Notes: generated by a model not told the origin, from the sequence alone. Numbered from the stretch's first letter, positions 37,725-49,226 are shown. The stretch is DNA of 64,000 bases from DATMER01 sp963741305 (GCA_963741305.1 CAVUHL010000003.1:5084001-5148000), one strand, 5' to 3'. Made by a program: numbers and translations.

Positions 37725-39581
37725 ATGCTCAAGCCTCTTCTCGTTGTTGCCGGTGTAGCTTTTTCTGCCGTTCCCGGGTCCGCCGCCGTCCTTCGATTCG
37801 ACACCGCCGACGTGGTCCTGAAGTCCAGCCAGGCCTTTGACTCGCGTTCGGGGACGAATCCCTTCACTTCGGTGACGCTCACCGCCCAGGTGACCTCGCC
37901 CTCGGGCAAGGCCTATACGGCGCACGGCTTCTTCGATGGGGACGGCGCGGGTGGACCGTCAGGCGATACCTTCCGCATTCGCCTCTTCGCCGACGAGCAC
38001 GGCACCTGGACGTGGAGCACCACGAGCAACCGGGCGGAGCTGCACGGCAAGTCCGGCAGCTTCCTCTGCTCGGGCACGCTCCCGGGAGCCTTCGGAGACG
38101 GGCCGATCGTCGTCGATCCCGCCCGGCCGCGGGCCTTCAAGTACCGCAACGGGCGGCCGGTCTTCCTGGTGGGCAAGTTCCTCGACTCCGAGGCCCCCCC
38201 GCCCATCCAGTTCTCCCAGACCCTGTTCTCCGAGGAGATAGCCGACGAGGACCGCGAGGCGATGTTCGCCCGCCAGAAGGCCATGGGCCTGAACAAGATG
38301 AACGTCTACGTGGCGAACAAAGGGGACTACAAGCACGTCTCCACCACCCCCTGGATCGGCACGGCAAACATCAATGACAGGACGCGCTTCGACCTGAGCC
38401 GCTGGCACATGTACGAGAGCTGGCTGCGCCGGCTGCGCGACAATGGCATGGCCGCGCAGCTCTGGTTCTTCGCCGACGACTCCGGCTTCGGAGACCTGCC
38501 CGAGGCCGACCGCAAGCGGCTGATCGAGTACGGCATGGCCCGCCTGTCCGGCTATGTGAACACCGTGTTCGTCCTCGCCCTGGAGTGGCAGGAGGGTTGG
38601 ACCCCAACCGAGGTCGCCACGCACGCCGATTACCTCCACGGCCAGAACCCCTGGGACCGGCTGGTCAGCGTGCACGGCACCCCCGGGGAGTTCCAGTTCC
38701 CCGGCGCGTCCTGGGCCGACTACATGGACATCCAGGCCGGCAACTGGACGGATCATCAGCAGGTCCACGACATTGGCCTGCTGCACCGTACGCTCGTGGC
38801 GAAGCCGTTGATCCAGGAGGAGCACGGGTTGGGCGAGGAGGATACGGCCGAGCGGCAGAAGGTCTGGGCGGCCTTCACCGCGGGCGCCGCCTCGACCGGC
38901 ACGGGCGCCTTCCTGAAGCCGCTGTCCCAGTTCATCTCCACCGTGCGGTTCGAGAGGCTGGAGCCCTCGCTGCTCCGGGTGCTCTCGGGTGGCGCCTATG
39001 CGGCCGAGGACGCGGGGCGCTTCCATGTCCTCTACCTCTACGACGGCGATCCCGTCCTGCTCGACCTCCTGGGGATCGGGGGTCCGTTGAAGTCGGAGTG
39101 GTTCGATCCGCGGAACGGGACTTTCTCACCGGGGCCGACCGTCGCGGGCAATGGCCTGCGGACGGTGACTCCGCCGGACGGCCAGGACTGGGTGATGGCG
39201 CTGTCCGCCCCGCCGGCTCCCCCTGTGGCTTCCTCTTTCTACACGGTGGCGCCGTGCCGGGTGCTCGATACCCGGGACGCAGGGGACCCGTGGGCCTCGG
39301 CCGAGCGGCGCCGTTTGGCGCTTGGCGGCCATTGCGGCGTGCCGGCCACGGCCCGGGCAGTGGCGGCGAACGTGACCGTGGTCTCCGCCACCGGTTCGGG
39401 TAACTTCACCTTCTGGCCCGTGGGCGGGCCGCAGCCGGTGGCCTCGGCTGTCAGCTACTCCGCGGAGCAGACCCGGGCGTCCGCCGCGATCCTGCCGCTG
39501 GCCGACGACGCCACGCTCCTCGCCCAACCTTCGGGGGGCACGGTTCACCTGCTCCTGGACGTCACCGGTTATTTCGAGTAA
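37725..39581 (+). CDS. Secreted DUF5060/DUF4038-type glycoside hydrolase-like protein
   Basis: 618 residues with a signal peptide (1-21). A DUF5060-type beta sandwich (FRIRLFADEHGTWTWSTTSN) is followed by a TIM-barrel-like region (PVFLVGKFLDSE; MGLNKMNVYVANKG; VFVLALEWQEGW; PLIQEEHGLGEED), where the Glu residues may be catalytic acid/base and nucleophile. The C-terminal 120 residues form a separate domain (FYTVAPCRVLDTRD ... LLLDVTGYF) seen at the end of many surface proteins. It probably acts on polysaccharide outside the cell. Confidence 0.75.
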   Translation: MLKPLLVVAGVAFSAVPGSAAVLRFDTADVVLKSSQAFDSRSGTNPFTSVTLTAQVTSPSGKAYTAHGFFDGDGAGGPSGDTFRIRLFADEHGTWTWSTTSNRAELHGKSGSFLCSGTLPGAFGDGPIVVDPARPRAFKYRNGRPVFLVGKFLDSEAPPPIQFSQTLFSEEIADEDREAMFARQKAMGLNKMNVYVANKGDYKHVSTTPWIGTANINDRTRFDLSRWHMYESWLRRLRDNGMAAQLWFFADDSGFGDLPEADRKRLIEYGMARLSGYVNTVFVLALEWQEGWTPTEVATHADYLHGQNPWDRLVSVHGTPGEFQFPGASWADYMDIQAGNWTDHQQVHDIGLLHRTLVAKPLIQEEHGLGEEDTAERQKVWAAFTAGAASTGTGAFLKPLSQFISTVRFERLEPSLLRVLSGGAYAAEDAGRFHVLYLYDGDPVLLDLLGIGGPLKSEWFDPRNGTFSPGPTVAGNGLRTVTPPDGQDWVMALSAPPAPPVASSFYTVAPCRVLDTRDAGDPWASAERRRLALGGHCGVPATARAVAANVTVVSATGSGNFTFWPVGGPQPVASAVSYSAEQTRASAAILPLADDATLLAQPSGGTVHLLLDVTGYFE

Positions 39582-39582
39582 G

Positions 39583-39598
39583 TGGCACGCCGTTGGCA
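39583..39598 (+). promoter_or_regulatory. Candidate sigma54 promoter (-24/-12)
   Basis: TGGCACGCCGTTGGCA: the -24 TGGCAC is perfect and the -12 GC lies at the right spacing, with one mismatch in the TTGC element. It precedes the 178-residue hypothetical gene at 39640 by 42 bp. Confidence 0.5.
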
Positions 39599-39639
39599 TG
39601 TCCTGGACGCAACCCTGTAAGGGTATGGGAGCCTTCTAT

Positions 39640-40176
39640 ATGGATAAAGCCAATGTCGAGCGGATTTACCTCCTCCTCAAGCAGCACGAGCAGATGATGG
39701 AGGAGAAGAGGCTCAATCCTGAGGAGTTCCTCCGTCAGAACGAGCAGTTCCAGGAAGCCTTCGGCCGCGTGGCGCGGTCGGCGATCGTCCCGATCCTCGA
39801 GGAGGTCAAGGACATCCTCGTGGGCAAGGTCGAGTCGGCGTCGATCTTCCACAAGCGGACCGCTGCCGGGCTGCGCGTGAAGCTGGACCGCTGGGAGGAT
39901 TTCGAGCGCTCGGTGCTGTTCTTCGGCGACGCCTCCACACAGACCGTGCGGGTGACGCACGAGGGAGTGGGCTTCGGGCTGCTCAGCAAGAAGATGGGCC
40001 TTCAGCACGTGACAGCCGAGCTGATCGAGGAGGAAGCCATGAAGTTCCTGCGGCGCCTCTTCGGGCAGGAACAGCTCCGCCGGCCCATGCACACGCCGGA
40101 TTCCTCCTCCGACCGCCGCAGGTCTTTGGGCTCGCCCTCCGTGGTGCGAGGCGATTACCAGCTAGTCCGCCTGTAA
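39640..40176 (+). CDS. Hypothetical cytoplasmic protein
   Basis: 178 residues if started at MDKANVER, which has GGAG 8 bp upstream; earlier in-frame ATGs at 39598 and 39625 lack a site. It is helical and charged at the start (LLLKQHEQMMEEKRLNPEEFL), then mixed (AAGLRVKLDRWEDFERSVLFF). No known motif. A sigma54-like promoter lies just upstream, the best clue to regulation. Confidence 0.65.
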   Translation: MDKANVERIYLLLKQHEQMMEEKRLNPEEFLRQNEQFQEAFGRVARSAIVPILEEVKDILVGKVESASIFHKRTAAGLRVKLDRWEDFERSVLFFGDASTQTVRVTHEGVGFGLLSKKMGLQHVTAELIEEEAMKFLRRLFGQEQLRRPMHTPDSSSDRRRSLGSPSVVRGDYQLVRL

Positions 40177-40187
40177 GGGGATCTCGC

Positions 40188-40214
40188 TTGTAGGGGCGCG
40201 ATTCATCGCGCCCG
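40188..40214. repeat. Dispersed palindromic repeat (GGGCGCGA-TTCA-TCGCGCCC)
   Basis: A 27-bp element containing an 8-bp stem with TTCA loop. The same 27 bp occurs unchanged at 51463-51489, where it also pairs with a diverged inverted copy. It lies between convergent genes. Confidence 0.75.
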
Positions 40215-40215
40215 C

Positions 40216-42873
40216 CTAGCGCTTCGCCTCGTACCAGCTCGGCCCCCAGCCAACGTCCACAACCAGTGGGACTTGGAGCTGCGCCACGCCTTCCATCTCC
40301 TGCTTGACCATGGCGGCCACGGCCTCGGCCCGGCCCTCGGGGACTTCCAGGACCAGCTCGTCATGAACGGTCAGCAGCAGGCGTGAGTCCGGATGCTCCT
40401 GCCGCAGCCGGCGGTCGATCGCGATCATGGCAATCTTCAGGAGATCGGCCGCGGTCCCCTGGATGCGGGCGTTGATCGCCATGCGGCGGGCGTTCTCGCG
40501 CAGGTTCCGGTTCTTGCTCTGGATGTCCGGCAGCCAGCGCACGCGGCCGTAGAGGGTCTCGACCTTGCCCTCCTTCTCGGCGCTCTTCTGGGTCTCCTCC
40601 ACGTAGGTCCGGACACCGGCGTAACGGTCCAGGTAGGCCTTGATGAAGACCTCGGCCTCCCGCGACGGGATGCTCAGCGCCTGGCCGAGGCCGAAGGCGC
40701 TCATGCCGTAGAGGATGCCGAAGTTGATCGTCTTGGCGGCCCGGCGCTGCTCCGAGGTCACCAGCTCCGGGGAGACGCCGAAGACCACGGCCGCGGTCGA
40801 GCGGTGGATGTCCTCCCCCGCGGCAAAGGCGCGGATCAGCTCCTGCTCCTGGGCGATGTGGGCCAGGATGCGCAGCTCGATCTGGCTGTAGTCCGCGACC
40901 AGGAGCGCCATTCCGGGAGCGGCGACAAAGGCCCGCCGGATGCGCTGCCCCAGCTCCGTGCGGATCGGGATGTTCTGCAGGTTCGGATTGGTGGAGGACA
41001 GCCGGCCCGTGGCCGCCACCGCCTGGTTGAACCGGGTGTGGATGCGGCCGTCCAGAGCGACCAGGAGCGGCAGCGCGTCCACGTAGGTGGACTTGAGCTT
41101 GCTCAGCTCCCGGTAGCGGAGCACCGACTGGGCGATGGGATAGCCCCGGTTCGCCAGATCCTCCAGGGTCTCGGCACCCGTCGAGTAGCTCTTGGTCTTC
41201 TGGGTGCGCTTGAGCACCGGCAGGCCCATCTTCTCGAACAGGATGACGCCCAGCTGCTGGGGAGAGCCCAGGTTGAACTGCTCGCCTGCCTGCCGGTAGA
41301 TCTCCTCTTCCAATTGGGCGAGCTCGGTGCCCAGTTCCTCGGACATCGCCCCCAGGTAGCTCGGGTCCAGAAGGATGCCGGCCTCCTCCATCCCCAGGAG
41401 CACGGGGAGCAGAGGAGCCTCGATCTCCGAGTAGACCCGGGCCAACGGGCTGGTCCCCAGCTCATTCCGCATGGCCGCGGTCATGCGGCGGGCGAAGGTC
41501 ACACGCTCGCAGGCATAAGCCGCCAGGCGCGAGTCGCCCTGCGGCGGATCCTGCCCCTTGTCCCAGCCCGCCTCTTTCGCCGTCAACGGCTTGCAGCTCA
41601 GGCGCTCCAGGGCCAGCTCGTCCAGGGTGTGGCCGTGGACCGACGGCTTGAGCAGGTAGGAGACGAGCATGGCGTCGAAGAGCTGCGCGCGGCTGTTCGG
41701 CCCGCTTGGGGAGAGCCGCAGGACTTCCTTGAGGTTGTGTCCGGAGAGGCGGACGTCCGGGCTCTCGATCCACCGGGTCAGAGTGGCGACGGCCGCTTCG
41801 CGCATCCCGTCGCGGCGGAGGTCGGCGACGAGCACAGATCCCTCTTCCTCTCCTTCCTCAAAACCCTGCCCGACGGCAAGCCCGATCGCCCGCTCCTCAC
41901 CCAGGACGGCGACGAAGACCTCCTTGCCTCCCTCTCCCATCTTGGCGGTGAGCTCCTGCCACGACCCGGACGCGGGTGCCTCCTCCACCGGCGGCAGGTC
42001 CCCGGGGAGCGAAGCCGTGGACTTCAGCTCCTCGACCAGGGAGAAGAATTCCAGCTCGGTGAAGAGCTGGCGCAGGGCGTCGGGGTCAGGCGGCTCGAGG
42101 CGGAGGGCCTTGGGATCGAACTCGATCTCCAGGTTGGTGTGGATCGTCGACAGCTCCTTGGAGAGCAGGGCCTGCTCCCGGTGCTGCTGGAGCCCCTCGC
42201 GGTACGCCTTGCGGGAGATGTCCGCGGCGCGCTCGAGGAGCGTTTCCAGGGAGCCGTGCTCCTGGATGAGCGACTTGGCCCCCTTCTCGCCGATGCCGGG
42301 CACGCCGGGGATGTTGTCGATCGAATCCCCCATGAGGGCCAGGACGTCGGCGACCTTGTTGGGGGGGACGCCGAAATCCTCCTCCACGTCCTTGGGGCCG
42401 TACAGCTTGGTGCGGCCCGTGTGGAAAAGGGATACGCGCGGCTCCACGAGCTGCATGAGGTCCTTGTCGGCCGAGACCAGCACCACGTCGTAGCCGGCCT
42501 CGGCGGCGCGGCAGGAGAGGGTACCGAGGACGTCGTCCGCCTCGTAGCCTTTCAGCTCCAGGATGGGGATGCGGTAGGCCTCCATGACGCGGCGGATCCA
42601 GGGCATCTGGCTCTGGAGGTCCTCGGGCATGGGGGTGCGGTTGGCCTTGTACTCCTCGTACTTCTCGCTGCGGAAGGTCTTGCCGATGTCGAGGGCCACG
42701 CCGAGGAGGTCCGGCTTGTCCTCGCGCAAGAGCTTGCGCAGCATGGTTACGAAGCCGTAAACGGCGTTGGTCGGCTCCCCCCGCGAGTTGGAAAGGTTGC
42801 GGATGGCATAGAAGGCGCGGAAGATGTTCGAGTAGCCGTCGATCAGGAAGAGGCGCGGGCGTTCAGTCTCCAT
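40216..42873 (-). CDS. polA: DNA polymerase I
   Basis: 885 residues. N-terminal 5'-nuclease (ALDIGKTFRSEKYEEYKANR; ADDVLGTL; SADKDLMQLV; GVPGIGEKGA), a middle 3'-5' exonuclease-like domain and a C-terminal family A polymerase with motif A DYSQIELRILAH, motif B RRAAKTINFGILYG and motif C TVHDELVLEV. The middle domain lacks the exonuclease I motif DxE (VAVLGEE instead), so proofreading is probably lost, as in Taq. It fills gaps in repair and Okazaki processing. A TAGAAT box lies 10 bp before the ATG. Confidence 0.96.
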   Translation of the reverse strand: METERPRLFLIDGYSNIFRAFYAIRNLSNSRGEPTNAVYGFVTMLRKLLREDKPDLLGVALDIGKTFRSEKYEEYKANRTPMPEDLQSQMPWIRRVMEAYRIPILELKGYEADDVLGTLSCRAAEAGYDVVLVSADKDLMQLVEPRVSLFHTGRTKLYGPKDVEEDFGVPPNKVADVLALMGDSIDNIPGVPGIGEKGAKSLIQEHGSLETLLERAADISRKAYREGLQQHREQALLSKELSTIHTNLEIEFDPKALRLEPPDPDALRQLFTELEFFSLVEELKSTASLPGDLPPVEEAPASGSWQELTAKMGEGGKEVFVAVLGEERAIGLAVGQGFEEGEEEGSVLVADLRRDGMREAAVATLTRWIESPDVRLSGHNLKEVLRLSPSGPNSRAQLFDAMLVSYLLKPSVHGHTLDELALERLSCKPLTAKEAGWDKGQDPPQGDSRLAAYACERVTFARRMTAAMRNELGTSPLARVYSEIEAPLLPVLLGMEEAGILLDPSYLGAMSEELGTELAQLEEEIYRQAGEQFNLGSPQQLGVILFEKMGLPVLKRTQKTKSYSTGAETLEDLANRGYPIAQSVLRYRELSKLKSTYVDALPLLVALDGRIHTRFNQAVAATGRLSSTNPNLQNIPIRTELGQRIRRAFVAAPGMALLVADYSQIELRILAHIAQEQELIRAFAAGEDIHRSTAAVVFGVSPELVTSEQRRAAKTINFGILYGMSAFGLGQALSIPSREAEVFIKAYLDRYAGVRTYVEETQKSAEKEGKVETLYGRVRWLPDIQSKNRNLRENARRMAINARIQGTAADLLKIAMIAIDRRLRQEHPDSRLLLTVHDELVLEVPEGRAEAVAAMVKQEMEGVAQLQVPLVVDVGWGPSWYEAKR

Positions 42874-42900
42874 GGCGGCGACATTCTATGCCTTGCTTCG

Positions 42901-42917
42901 CTGGCACGGGACTGGCA
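42901..42917 (+). promoter_or_regulatory. Candidate sigma54 promoter
   Basis: CTGGCACGGGACTGGCA matches the consensus YTGGCACGrNNNTTGCW at 16 of 17 positions; only one T of TTGC is changed to G. It lies 32 bp before the small membrane protein gene and divergent from polA. Confidence 0.6.
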
Positions 42918-42949
42918 CGAAACTCGGGGACGAGAAAGGAGAGGGCGAC

Positions 42950-43222
42950 ATGGAAGGAATGAGCCTGCTTGCGTGGATTGTGCTGGGACTGCTGGCCGGA
43001 GGCATCGCCAAGATGCTGATGCCGGGGAGGGACCCTGGGGGCTGCATCATCACCATCATCATCGGCGTCGTGGGAGCCCTGATCGGTGGATGGCTGTCGA
43101 CGCTCCTGGGGTTCGGCGGGCTGGGCGGGGACCTGGACTGGCGCAACCTGGTCATCGCGGTCCTGGGGTCTTTCGTCCTGCTGGCCATCTGGCGGATGAT
43201 GCGGGGCGGCCGGCGGAGGTAG
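42950..43222 (+). CDS. GlsB/YeaQ/YmgE-family small membrane protein
   Basis: 90 residues. MSLLAWIVLGLLAGGIAKMLMPGRDPGGCI is the family N-terminus (transglycosylase-associated protein family), followed by two further membrane helices with glycine-rich turns. Members are stress-linked and of unknown function. AGGAGAG precedes the ATG by 7 bp, and a strong sigma54-like promoter stands upstream, unusual for this family. Confidence 0.85.
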   Translation: MEGMSLLAWIVLGLLAGGIAKMLMPGRDPGGCIITIIIGVVGALIGGWLSTLLGFGGLGGDLDWRNLVIAVLGSFVLLAIWRMMRGGRRR

Positions 43223-43238
43223 CAGGAGCGCTCCTGCT
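43221..43238 (+). terminator. Short palindrome after the small membrane protein gene
   Basis: AGCAGGAGCGCTCCTGCT is a perfect 18-bp palindrome overlapping the stop codon. No T-run follows, so termination is only possible. Confidence 0.3.
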
Positions 43239-43277
43239 CATGAGGTGCTAAGATGCACGCGTTATAGGAGGCTCGCC

Positions 43278-43658
43278 ATGAAACAAGGGTTCCGAGTTTC
43301 GGCGTCGTTGATCCCCGCCCTCCTCCTGGGTGTCGCCCTGCTGGTGGGTTGCGCCCAGAAGCCCAAGACGCTCCAGGTCACGTACTACTACAAGCCGGGC
43401 TGTACGGATTGCAGCGATGCGCAGACGGGTGTGGCGGGGCTGGAAAAGGAGTTCCCGGGGAAGGTCACGGTCGAGAGCCTGGACGCCAATTCGCCGCAAG
43501 CGGCGGAGATGACGAAGAGGCTGGGGTTCAAAGAGCACGGATTGGTAATCCGGTCTGCTCGGGGGGCGGTGCTGTACAAGGCGACGGATCACAAGCTGGA
43601 GATTGACGAAGTGCGCGAGCAGCTGAAGACTCAGCTCGCGTACCAGGAAGCCAGCTAG
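43278..43658 (+). CDS. Thioredoxin-like lipoprotein
   Basis: 126 residues with a lipoprotein signal (lipobox LVGC near 25) and a thioredoxin-like domain. The active site reads YKPGCTDCSDA, a CxxC with Thr-Asp between the Cys residues. GGAGG lies 7 bp before the ATG. It probably reduces or shuffles disulfides in the periplasm, attached to a membrane. The protein is short of a full thioredoxin; it may be a minimal glutaredoxin-like fold. Confidence 0.75.
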   Translation: MKQGFRVSASLIPALLLGVALLVGCAQKPKTLQVTYYYKPGCTDCSDAQTGVAGLEKEFPGKVTVESLDANSPQAAEMTKRLGFKEHGLVIRSARGAVLYKATDHKLEIDEVREQLKTQLAYQEAS

Positions 43659-43694
43659 CCGCCGATAGCCTTGGCGCCCTCCTTCACGGAGGGC

Positions 43695-44207
43695 TCAGCT
43701 GCTTTTGTGCGCCTGCCCGAGCAGATGTCCGGCTTCGGGCAGGATCAGTTTTTCCATTGCCAAAGAAACCGCCTTGGGCGAACCCGGCAGAAGGAATATT
43801 GCCTGGGAGCCCACGAGGCCCGCGGCGGCGCGGCTGAGCATCGCCGCGGAGCCCACCTGCTTGTAGGAGAGCATCCGGAACAGCTCGCCAAAGCCTTCGA
43901 TCGGCCTCTGCAGGAGCGGACCGACGGCTTCCAGCGTGACATCCCGCGGCGAGAAGCCGGTCCCCCCGGTCAGGACGATCACGTCCACCCCCTCCCGGGC
44001 CATCGCCTGCTCCACCGCCCCGCGGATCGCGGCCACCTCGTCAGGGACCAGGACGGGCTCCCCCACCCGGTGCCCGGCCTCGCGGGCCATCTCCGAGATG
44101 GTGCGCCCGCTCACGTCATTGCCAGGGGTGCGGGTGTCGCTGACCGTGATCACGGCGAACCCGAGGACGTGGGGCGAGGCTTGGCGGTGCTGCTCGACAG
44201 TGTTCAT
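43695..44207 (-). CDS. moaB: Molybdenum cofactor biosynthesis protein MoaB
   Basis: 170 residues with the MoaB/Mog fold: AVITVSDTRTPGNDVSGRTI, VIVLTGGTGFSPRDVTLEAV and IFLLPGSPKAVSLAME. It adenylylates molybdopterin before molybdate insertion. Together with the XdhC-like protein at 17938 it implies molybdoenzymes elsewhere in the genome. Confidence 0.92.
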   Translation of the reverse strand: MNTVEQHRQASPHVLGFAVITVSDTRTPGNDVSGRTISEMAREAGHRVGEPVLVPDEVAAIRGAVEQAMAREGVDVIVLTGGTGFSPRDVTLEAVGPLLQRPIEGFGELFRMLSYKQVGSAAMLSRAAAGLVGSQAIFLLPGSPKAVSLAMEKLILPEAGHLLGQAHKSS

Positions 44208-44231
44208 GATCGAAGGCTAGCAGAGAACCCT

Positions 44232-44252
44232 TCTCCCCCGGCACGGGGGAGA
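44232..44252. repeat. Second copy of the CTCTCCC/GGGAGAG palindrome
   Basis: TCTCCCCCG pairs with CGGGGGAGA around GCA; a further GGGGAGAGGGGG follows. Same family as 843-872 and 63680-63783. Confidence 0.7.
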
Positions 44253-44401
44253 GGGGCAGGGGAGAGGGGGAACGGGATCAATTACCAACTGTCCGATAGT
44301 GGGACGCAGCCGTTCCGCCACCGGACAGATCGCAGGCTGCCTCCCCGCCCTCGCGAAGCTCAAGTGGCTGTATCCATGGAGCTTCCATCTCCCTGCAACC
44401 T

Positions 44402-44417
44402 CTGGCACGTCCGGTGC
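44402..44417 (+). promoter_or_regulatory. Weak candidate sigma54 promoter
   Basis: CTGGCACG followed at the right spacing by GTGC. The -24 half is perfect, the -12 half poor. If used, transcription would begin only a few bases before the fusion-protein ATG at 44432. The operon encodes its own sigma54 activator, which is why it is listed. Confidence 0.3.
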
Positions 44418-44431
44418 GTAGTAGGGGTCTC

Positions 44432-45685
44432 ATGGACAAGCCAAGGGAAGGTTTCGCTAAGAAGCAACGTGTGCGCCGAACGATCATGCTGGTGGGCGCC
44501 GTGGCGGCCATCATTGTTGTCACCTTGGGCATCCGTCAGATCGAGCCGGCGGCGCCTCCCGTGCGCCGCGAGACGCTCTGGATCGATAGTGTGAAGCGCG
44601 GTGCCATGGTGCTCGAAGTGCGCGGCCCAGGATCGCTCGTGCCGGTAGACATCCGGGTGATCGCCGCGCCGGTCGAGGGACGGGTCGAGAGGATCCCCGC
44701 CCTGCCTGGCGCGACCGTGCAGGCGGACACCGTGCTGCTGGAGCTGAGCGATCCCGAGGTAGAGCAGGCGGCGGTCGAGTCCGAGTCGCAGCTCCGGGCG
44801 GCCGAGGCCGATTTCGAAGACCTGCGGGCCCAGCTCGAGAGCCAGCTCCTGAGCCAGCAGGCCCTGGCCAGCGCGGCCAGCTCGGCTGCCGAAGAGGCCA
44901 AGCTCCAGTCGGAGGCCGACGAGGTGCTCGCCAAGGACGGCATCATCCCCGACATCAACCTCAAGCGGTCCCGCCTGCGCGCCACGCAGACGGGCAAGCA
45001 GAGCAAGATCGAAGGCCAGCGCTACAGCCAGAGCCAGAAGTCGAACCAGGCGCAGCTCGCGGCCCAGCGCGCCCGGGTCGACCAGATGCGGGCGCTCTAC
45101 GCGCTGCGCCGGCGCCAGCTCGACTCGCTCAAGGTGCGGGCCGGCATCTCCGGCGTGCTGCAGGAGCTGCCGATGCAGGTGGGCCAGCGGGTCACCCCCG
45201 GCACCACCCTCGCCCGCGTGGCCCGCCCGGAGAACCTGAAAGCCGAGCTGCGCATCCCGGAGGGTCAGGCCCGCGACGTGGCCATGGGCATGCCGGCCAC
45301 GATCGACACCCGCAACGGCATCGTGCGCGGCCGCGTGCTGCGCGTTGCCCCGTCGGCCCAGGAGGGGAGCGTCATCGTGGACGTGGTCTTCGACGGACCG
45401 CTCCCCCGAGGCGCCCGTCCCAACGTGAACGTGGACGGCACCATCCAGCTCGACCGCCTGGACGACGTCCTCTTCATCGGGCGCCCCGCCGTGGGCCAGA
45501 GCGGCGACACCGTCCAGCTCTTCAAGCTGGTCAAGGGCACCGACGAGGCGGTACGCGTGCCTGTGAAGCTGGGACGCAGCTCCGTAACGACCATGGAAAT
45601 TGTTAGCGGTCTCGAAGTCGGCGACGAGGTGATCCTGTCGGATACCTCGGGGCAGGACAGCTACGACCGCATTCGACTTGAATGA
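44432..45685 (+). CDS. Membrane fusion protein (HlyD/MacA-like periplasmic adaptor)
   Basis: 417 residues from ATG 44432 (AGGGG 5 bp before). One N-terminal membrane helix (about 19-37), a barrel-sandwich half (VDIRVIAAPVEGRVERI), a long coiled coil (about 110-225), the second lipoyl half (KVRAGISGVLQELPMQVG) and a beta-barrel domain. It links an inner-membrane ABC transporter to an outer-membrane channel. The ATPase follows after 15 bp, but no permease is found in the cluster. Confidence 0.85.
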   Translation: MDKPREGFAKKQRVRRTIMLVGAVAAIIVVTLGIRQIEPAAPPVRRETLWIDSVKRGAMVLEVRGPGSLVPVDIRVIAAPVEGRVERIPALPGATVQADTVLLELSDPEVEQAAVESESQLRAAEADFEDLRAQLESQLLSQQALASAASSAAEEAKLQSEADEVLAKDGIIPDINLKRSRLRATQTGKQSKIEGQRYSQSQKSNQAQLAAQRARVDQMRALYALRRRQLDSLKVRAGISGVLQELPMQVGQRVTPGTTLARVARPENLKAELRIPEGQARDVAMGMPATIDTRNGIVRGRVLRVAPSAQEGSVIVDVVFDGPLPRGARPNVNVDGTIQLDRLDDVLFIGRPAVGQSGDTVQLFKLVKGTDEAVRVPVKLGRSSVTTMEIVSGLEVGDEVILSDTSGQDSYDRIRLE

Positions 45686-45700
45686 AATGAGGAGAAACCA

Positions 45701-46447
<747 letters not shown>

Positions 46448-46468
46448 CGGAGGTATAGAGTTGGGGAG

Positions 46469-47837
<1,369 letters not shown>

Positions 47838-47848
<11 letters not shown>

Positions 47849-49226
47849 GTGGCTCCGGCCGCTCTCCTTCGAAACTCGCATCCTCTTGCTGGCGCTCGCC
47901 GTGGGCCTTCCAGGCACCGCGGCGGCCCTGCTTCTCCTCTGGCTGGGCCCGTACACTCCACGATCCCAATGGATCTTCTCCGCGGCGCTCGCGATTGCCT
48001 GGTGGTGGCTCGCCGAGAACCTCTGGCGGAACGTGGTCCGCCCTCTCCAGACGATGTCGAACCTCCTCCACGCCGTGCGCGAGGGGGATTTCTCCCAGCG
48101 CGCCCGCCTCCCTCGGCAGCTGGCGGAGGCCGACGCGCTCGACGCCTTCACCCAGGTCATGCTGGAGATCAACGCCCTCGGGGCGACGCTGCGCGAGCAG
48201 CGCCTGGGTGCCCTGGAGGCCACGGCCCTGCTCAACCGGGTCATGGAGGAGGTGGACGTGGCGGTGTTCGCGTTCGACGACGCCGCGCGGCTGCAGCTCG
48301 TCAACCGGGCTGGCCAGCTGCTGCTCGCCGAGCCCGCGGACCGCCTGCTGGGCCGGGGGGCCGCGGAGCTGGGGCTCGAAGACGTGCTTGAAGACGCGCC
48401 GGTGCGGCGCATCGTGGCCAAGACCTTCCCCGGAGGGTTCGGCCGCTGGGAGATCCGGCGCAGCACCTTCCGCGAGCAGGGCCTCCCCCACGCGCTGCTG
48501 GTCATCTCGGACCTCACCGAGACCCTGCGCGAAGAGGAGCGGCAGGCCTGGAAGCGCCTGCTCCGGGTGCTCGGGCACGAGCTGAACAACTCGCTCGCGC
48601 CGATCCGCTCCATGGCATCCACCCTGGCGGGCCTGCTCACGCGCCGGCCCCGGCCGGGCGACTGGGAAGAGGACATGCAGAACGGCCTGGAGATCGTCGG
48701 CAACCGCGCCGAGGCGCTGAGCCGTTTCATGGCTGCCTACGCCCGCCTGGCCCGGCTTCCCGACCCCAACCTGACGCCGGTCGATCTTCCCGCGCTCATC
48801 CGCCGCGTGGCGGGGCTAGAGGCCCGGCTGCCGGTCTACGTCGAGCGCGGCCCGGCCGTCACCCTGCAGGGGGACGCGGACCAGCTCGAGCAGCTCCTGA
48901 TCAACCTGCTGCGCAATGCGGTCGATGCCACCCTGGAGACCCGGGGCGGCGTGGGGATCGGCTGGAAGGTGAATGGAGGCCCTGGCGGGTGGATCGAGGT
49001 GCGCATCGAGGACGAAGGGCCGGGCATCGCGAACCCGGACAACCTCTTCGTCCCCTTCTACACCACGAAGCCGAACGGCACCGGCATCGGCCTCGCGCTG
49101 TCGCGGCAGATCGCCGAGGCACACGGAGGCACGCTTACGCTGGAGAACCGGCAGCCGGGGCCGGGGTGCGAGGCGTTGCTCCGGCTGCCGATCGGGCTTA
49201 CTTCAGGTACGTCAACATCTCCTTAG
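47838..49226 (+). CDS. NtrY-like sensor histidine kinase
   Basis: 462 residues from ATG 47838 (GGAG 6 bp before), overlapping the regulator gene by 11 bp. Two membrane helices (about 15-60), a HAMP-like linker, a PAS domain (about 120-210), H box VLGHELNNSLAPI and HATPase (NLLRNAVDATLE; EDEGPGIAN; NGTGIGLALSRQIAEAHGG). Its 3' end overlaps the convergent TPR gene by 29 bp. Confidence 0.9.
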
